Source of the DNA: Prevotella sp.
Lineage (GTDB): Bacteria; Bacteroidota; Bacteroidia; Bacteroidales; Dysgonomonadaceae
Direction of reading: 5' to 3'
NCBI GenBank assembly: GCA_031263965.1
Contig: JAISES010000065.1
Coordinates: 1-9,355 of the forward strand
Length of the DNA stretch: 9,355 nt
Of the stretch, positions 5,549 through 9,355 are shown piece by piece (positions within the stretch are counted from its first letter, which is position 1; every line of letters starts with the position of its first letter). The position numbers were made by a program, and so were the translations under genes. Below the pieces are notes generated by a model that was not told where the DNA came from, did not search any database, and saw nothing but the letters and a program-made list of their open reading frames with translations.

Positions 5549-5585
5549 ACCATTCTTCACATTAGTGGGGAGTGGTTCTTTTTTT
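5549..5585 (+). terminator. Intrinsic terminator of the nrdDG unit
   Basis: ACCATTCTTCAC (5549-5560) pairs with GTGGGGAGTGGT (5565-5576) over 12 base pairs, including three G.U pairs, around the loop ATTA. It is followed at once by TCTTTTTTT (5577-5585). This is a classic Rho-independent structure and separates nrdDG from the efflux operon. Confidence 0.88.
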
Positions 5586-5654
5586 ACTGTTAATTAATAT
5601 TAAATGTAACAGTCGGTGATTAAACGAATTAAGCATTAAATAGTCATACTTTCT

Positions 5655-5670
5655 TGGAAAATCGAATGCT
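5655..5670 (+). promoter_or_regulatory. Candidate sigma-54 promoter of the efflux operon
   Basis: TGG at 5655-5657 and TGCT at 5667-5670 place the GG (5656-5657) and GC (5668-5669) pairs exactly 12 bases apart, which is the invariant -24/-12 spacing of sigma-54 promoters. The flanks fit only in part: TGGAAA where TGGCAC is ideal, and ATGCT where TTGCA or TTGCT is ideal. Transcription would begin near 5681, leaving only about 8 bases before the ATG at 5689. No good TAnnTTTG element was seen here. The spacing could be chance. Confidence 0.3.
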
Positions 5671-5682
5671 TATCGAATGCTT
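5661..5682 (+). repeat. 11-bp tandem duplication before the adaptor gene
   Basis: ATCGAATGCTT occurs twice back to back (5661-5671 and 5672-5682). Each copy contains an ATG. The second (5677) is in frame with the adaptor gene and the first (5666) is not. The duplication therefore alters the start region and places two copies of a TGCT -12-like box side by side. Confidence 0.75.
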
Positions 5683-5688
5683 TATATT

Positions 5689-6780
5689 ATGAGTAAGAAA
5701 GTCAGAATATCGTTAGTTATAATCATCGTATTGCTTATTGCCGGAATGGCTTTGTATCCATTGATTAAAAATAAATTGCCGGAAGAAAAGGCAGGGCCTC
5801 CGGTATCTAAATCTTCAGATAAAAGGGTCTTAAATACGAATGCCGTTATTATAAAAAACAATACCCTTAATGATATATACAGAACGACAGGGATTCTTAT
5901 TCCTGATGAAGAGGTAGATTTGACTTTCGAAACTTCAGGGAAAATAACGAATATTTATTTTCGCGAAGGAACTCAAGCAAAGAAAGGTGAATTGCTGGCT
6001 AAGGTAAATGACAAACCATTACAGGCCGAATTACAAAAATTGGAAGCGCAACTTCCTTTGGCACAAGACCGGTTATTCCGGCAAAAATCCTTATTGGAAA
6101 AAGATGCGGTAAGTCAGGAGTCGTATGAATCAGTAAATACAGAGCTTGAGAAATTAAGGGCAGATATAGAACTGGTAAAATCGCATATAGCCCAGACTGA
6201 ACTGCGGGCTCCCTTCGATGGAGTACTGGGGCTCCGGCTTGTAAGTGAAGGTAGTTATGCATCGCCAACAACAATTATTTCCCGGCTCACGAAAATTATG
6301 CCTTTAAAGCTGGAGTTCTTCGTAAATGAAGCTCAGGCAAATGAGGTAAAAGCCGGAACCCGGCTTGAGTTTAAGATGGTAAACGACTTAAATACATATT
6401 ATGCAACAGTTTACGCGGTTGAATCTAAATTGGGTGAGTCCACATTATTATCTCTTAAAGGCAGGGCTATCTATCCAAATCAGGGAGGAAAACTAAAGCC
6501 TGGACATTCGGCCAGTATTGAAATAAAATTGCAGGAAATACACAACACTATAATCATCCCTTCAATATCGACTGTTGCCGAAATGGGACGCGATATAGCG
6601 TATGTTTATAAAAGTGGTAAAGCAAGCAGGGTAGTTATAAAAAAAGGCATGCGTACAGCATCTTCGGTTCAGGTACTGGATGGCCTGAATATCGGTGATA
6701 CCGTTATTACTACCGGCGTGATGCAACTAAGAGACGGTCTGCCTGTCAGTATAGAAAGTTATATTGTTAATGAGCAGTAA
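5689..6780 (+). CDS. RND efflux periplasmic adaptor (membrane fusion protein)
   Basis: This protein bridges an inner-membrane RND pump and an outer-membrane channel. The N-terminus SKKVRISLVIIIVLLIAG is a basic stretch followed by one hydrophobic segment, with no lipobox cysteine, so it is probably anchored by an uncleaved transmembrane helix. Numbered from the upstream ATG at 5677, the lipoyl-like barrel-sandwich halves lie at about 84-113 (GKITNIYFREGTQAKKGELLAKV) and 177-207 (LRAPFDGVLGLRLVSEGSY). An alpha-helical hairpin lies between them (about 114-175), then a beta-barrel (208-285) and a membrane-proximal domain ending in GLNIGDTVITTG. I prefer ATG at 5689 (MSKKVRIS) to the in-frame ATG at 5677, which lies inside a tandem repeat and adds only MLYI; this choice is uncertain. 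No Shine-Dalgarno is seen. The pump gene follows after 27 bp. The substrate is unknown. Confidence 0.93.
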   Translation: MSKKVRISLVIIIVLLIAGMALYPLIKNKLPEEKAGPPVSKSSDKRVLNTNAVIIKNNTLNDIYRTTGILIPDEEVDLTFETSGKITNIYFREGTQAKKGELLAKVNDKPLQAELQKLEAQLPLAQDRLFRQKSLLEKDAVSQESYESVNTELEKLRADIELVKSHIAQTELRAPFDGVLGLRLVSEGSYASPTTIISRLTKIMPLKLEFFVNEAQANEVKAGTRLEFKMVNDLNTYYATVYAVESKLGESTLLSLKGRAIYPNQGGKLKPGHSASIEIKLQEIHNTIIIPSISTVAEMGRDIAYVYKSGKASRVVIKKGMRTASSVQVLDGLNIGDTVITTGVMQLRDGLPVSIESYIVNEQ

Positions 6781-6807
6781 TATTAATTTCGAATTAAGTG
6801 AAAAAAT

Positions 6808-9355
6808 ATGACTATATCCGAATTAAGTATACGGCGTCCGGTATTGTCTACTGTATTTGTACTGATAATATTCTTATTGGGTATTATCGGTTATTTTTAT
6901 TTAGGAGTACGCGAATATCCCAATATAGATAATCCTATAATTACTGTAAACGTATCTTATCCGGGAGCTAATGCCGAAATTATAGAAAGTCAGATAACCG
7001 AGCCGCTTGAACAAAATATAAACGGTATACCGGGTATCCGGTCTTTGACGAGTAGCAGTAGTCAGGGGTCAAGCCGCATAACTGTCGAATTTGAATTGAA
7101 TGTGGACTTGGAAACCGCAGCCAATGATGTTCGTGATAAAGTGTCAAGAGCCCAAAGCTATTTACCACGGGATTGTGACCCGCCTACTGTGGCGAAAGCC
7201 GATGCCGATGCCAATCCTATAATGCAGATTACTGTGGGAAGCAGCATGCGCTCATTACTGCAACTTAGTGAAATTGCAGACCTTACTCTCAAAGAACAAT
7301 TGCAGACAGTGCCGAATGTGAGTGCTGTGGAAATATGGGGCGAAAATCGTTACTCGATGCGTTTATGGCTCGATCCGATAAAAATGGCAGCCTATGAGGT
7401 AACGCCAATGGATGTAAAAAGTGCTATTGACCGTGAAAATGTAGAATTGCCGTCGGGGAGTATCGAAGGTGATAATATGGAGTTGAGTATCCGTACTTTA
7501 GGTTTAATGGAAACCCCTGAGGAGTTTAATAATCTGATAATAAAAGAAGACCGGCAAAGTGTGATTCGTTTCAGGGATATCGGTACAGCCGAACTGGATG
7601 CCGAAAACCGTAAAAACATAATGCGGCGTAACGGTGTGCCTATGGTCAGTGTTGTTATTATACCGCAACCCGGGGCAAATCAGATAGATATATCCGACGA
7701 AGTAACGATCCGGCTTGAACAGATGAAGAAGGATTTGCCGGAAGATGTCGAACTGGATGTGGCTTTCGACGACACAAAGTTTATACGTTCGTCGATACAT
7801 GAGGTAAGAGAAACAATATATATAGCTTTTGTCCTGGTTGTTCTTATAATATTTTTCTTTCTCCGTGATTGGCGCGTGACGTTGGTTCCTTGTATTGTTA
7901 TCCCGATATCGCTTATTGGGGCATTTTTTGTTATGTATCTTGCCGGATTTTCCATCAATGTATTGTCTATGCTTGCGATTGTCCTGGCTGTAGGCCTGGT
8001 TGTCGATGATGCCATAATTGTAACTGAAAATATATATCTGAAAATAGAAGGAGGAATGGACCCGTTGAGGGCAGGAATAGAAGGTTCCAAAGAAATATTT
8101 TTTGCTATCATCTCCACTACAATTACATTGGTAGCAGTATTCTTCCCTATTGTCTTTTTGGAAGGTATGACGGGTAGGCTGTTCCGCGAATTCAGTATAG
8201 TTGTTGCCGGATCAATACTCATTTCGGCTTTTGTTGCACTTACATTTTCACCTATGCTGGCAACCAAAATACTGAAAAAAAATGATCAGCCCGATTGGTT
8301 TTACCGTAAAACCGAGCCATTTTTTAAAGGTATTAATTCTGTTTATAGCAGAGCTTTACATTGGTTTCTTGGATATAAAATACTCGTATTTCCTATATTG
8401 ATAATAACAGTTGTGGTTATAGGCTATTTTATGGGACAAATCTCCTCGGAAATGGCGCCGCTGGAAGACCGGTCGTCTATTAATATCCGTACCACATCTC
8501 CCGAGGGGGCGACATTTGAATTTAACAGAGATTATGCGCAAAAGATATCTTATATAGCCGATTCTACAGTTCCTGAACGCAAGTTTAATGTTGAGAGGAT
8601 TTTTGCTTCCGGTGGAATGGTGCGTCTTATTTTACCGGACATCAGGGATCGGGAACGCCGCCAGATGGAAATAGCTGATGCTCTGACTTCGGCAATTCGT
8701 ACGGCAACCGAGGCCAGGGCATTTGTCCAGCAACAGTCTACATTTGGAGGACGGCGGTCCAGTATGCCTGTACAATATGTGTTGCAAGCACAGAATATTA
8801 GTAAACTGGAGGAATTTATACCTGTATTTATGCAAAAGGTTAATGAAAACCCGATGTTTATTATGGCCGATGTTAATCTGAAGTTTACCAAACCCGAAAC
8901 CCAAGTCCTGATAAACAGGGATAAGGCCGCATTATTAGGGGTGAGTACCAGGGATATTGGGCAAACTTTACAATATGCGCTGAGCGGACAACGCATGGGC
9001 TATTTTTATATGAATGGAAAGCAATATCAGATATTAGGGGAGATAAACCGTCAACAGCGTAATACGCCATTGGATTTGAGAAGTATATATCTCAAAAATA
9101 CAGGAGGGCGGATGATACAGATGGATAATCTGATCGATTTGAAAGAGACTGTTGCCCCTCCTCAATTGTACCGTTACAACCGTTTTAGTTCGGCGACCGT
9201 ATCCTCCGGATTAGCACCCGGTGTTACGATCGGCCAAGGGCTGGAAGAAATGGACCGTATTGCAAAAGAAACTTTGGACGACACATTCCGTACTGCATTA
9301 GCCGGCGATTCGAAAAGTTTTCAGGAAAGTTCCGATAGCTTGTTTTTTGCTTTTG
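6808..9355 (+). CDS. RND efflux pump, inner-membrane transporter (3' end beyond the window)
   Basis: The frame is open from ATG 6808 to the window edge, giving 849 complete codons. The hydrophobic/amphiphilic efflux family averages a little over 1,000 residues, so roughly the last fifth is missing. MTISELSIRRPVLSTVF is the typical start, leading into the first transmembrane helix (about 12-32). A periplasmic porter region follows, with YPGANAEIIESQITEPLEQ. Helices 2-6 lie at about 335-470. The proton-relay aspartates are D400/D401 in GLVVDDAIIVTEN. Helix 7 lies near 523-543, followed by the second periplasmic domain beginning MAPLEDRSSINI. These pumps exchange protons for drugs, dyes, detergents or other compounds; the substrate cannot be told from sequence. 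The gene is co-transcribed with the adaptor upstream. An outer-membrane TolC-like partner is not in the window and may lie to the right. No frameshift or stop is present. Confidence 0.96.
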   Translation, partial: MTISELSIRRPVLSTVFVLIIFLLGIIGYFYLGVREYPNIDNPIITVNVSYPGANAEIIESQITEPLEQNINGIPGIRSLTSSSSQGSSRITVEFELNVDLETAANDVRDKVSRAQSYLPRDCDPPTVAKADADANPIMQITVGSSMRSLLQLSEIADLTLKEQLQTVPNVSAVEIWGENRYSMRLWLDPIKMAAYEVTPMDVKSAIDRENVELPSGSIEGDNMELSIRTLGLMETPEEFNNLIIKEDRQSVIRFRDIGTAELDAENRKNIMRRNGVPMVSVVIIPQPGANQIDISDEVTIRLEQMKKDLPEDVELDVAFDDTKFIRSSIHEVRETIYIAFVLVVLIIFFFLRDWRVTLVPCIVIPISLIGAFFVMYLAGFSINVLSMLAIVLAVGLVVDDAIIVTENIYLKIEGGMDPLRAGIEGSKEIFFAIISTTITLVAVFFPIVFLEGMTGRLFREFSIVVAGSILISAFVALTFSPMLATKILKKNDQPDWFYRKTEPFFKGINSVYSRALHWFLGYKILVFPILIITVVVIGYFMGQISSEMAPLEDRSSINIRTTSPEGATFEFNRDYAQKISYIADSTVPERKFNVERIFASGGMVRLILPDIRDRERRQMEIADALTSAIRTATEARAFVQQQSTFGGRRSSMPVQYVLQAQNISKLEEFIPVFMQKVNENPMFIMADVNLKFTKPETQVLINRDKAALLGVSTRDIGQTLQYALSGQRMGYFYMNGKQYQILGEINRQQRNTPLDLRSIYLKNTGGRMIQMDNLIDLKETVAPPQLYRYNRFSSATVSSGLAPGVTIGQGLEEMDRIAKETLDDTFRTALAGDSKSFQESSDSLFFAF

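Noticed and set aside
7680..8267. Long minus-strand open frame (195 codons) inside the pump gene
   Set aside because: It is antisense to the conserved RND transmembrane region including the D400/D401 motif. The S/T/I-rich translation is a shadow of the real gene.
8550..8996. Minus-strand open frame of 148 codons in the pump gene
   Set aside because: It is antisense to the well-formed second periplasmic domain of the RND protein and has no independent support.
1..9355. CRISPR array, tRNA or rRNA gene, replication origin or complete insertion sequence
   Set aside because: No regularly spaced repeats, cloverleaf with a conserved T-arm, rRNA signature or transposase with terminal repeats was recognised.

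Overview
The window looks like chromosomal DNA of an anaerobic or facultative member of the Bacteroidetes, probably Bacteroidales. The reasons are an AT-rich composition with very AT-rich intergenic DNA, promoters that fit the Bacteroidetes TTTG / TAnnTTTG pattern, mostly absent Shine-Dalgarno sequences, and the style of the proteins. I could not search a database, so the genus is not assigned.

Left part (1-748): a remnant-rich mobile zone. A gene reading leftwards off the edge resembles the N-terminal DNA-binding part of a tyrosine recombinase. Behind it lie an AT-rich stretch with five copies of the heptamer TTTGGAT/ATCCAAA, including a perfect 32-bp palindrome, and then domains V and VI of a group II intron without a recognisable intron protein.

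Middle left (749-2120, minus strand): an NtrC-type sigma-54 response regulator with receiver, AAA+ and Fis-type helix-turn-helix domains. It has a variant GSFTSA loop, its own promoter and a hairpin at its end. No sensor kinase lies beside it.

Centre (2366-5585, plus strand): a complete regulated unit for anaerobic DNA precursor synthesis. It runs from a Bacteroidetes-type promoter to a cobalamin riboswitch that begins at the expected transcription start. A strong Shine-Dalgarno follows, then nrdD (class III ribonucleotide reductase), the overlapping nrdG (its radical-SAM activase) and a strong intrinsic terminator. The logic fits a cell that also has a B12-dependent reductase: when cobalamin is plentiful, the B12-independent NrdDG enzyme is turned down. 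The riboswitch carries an additional 53-nt hairpin in its P5 loop, and part of this hairpin is repeated behind the response regulator gene.

Right part (5586-9355, plus strand): the start of an RND efflux operon, with a periplasmic adaptor followed by the inner-membrane proton/drug antiporter, which runs off the right edge. A GG-N10-GC element before the adaptor gene could be a sigma-54 promoter, which might link the response regulator to the pump. This is inference.

I see no entirely new gene system. The most notable signals are regulatory: the hairpin-expanded B12 riboswitch and its dispersed repeat, the palindromic heptamer cluster, the possible deleted group II intron, and the variant sigma-54 activator.
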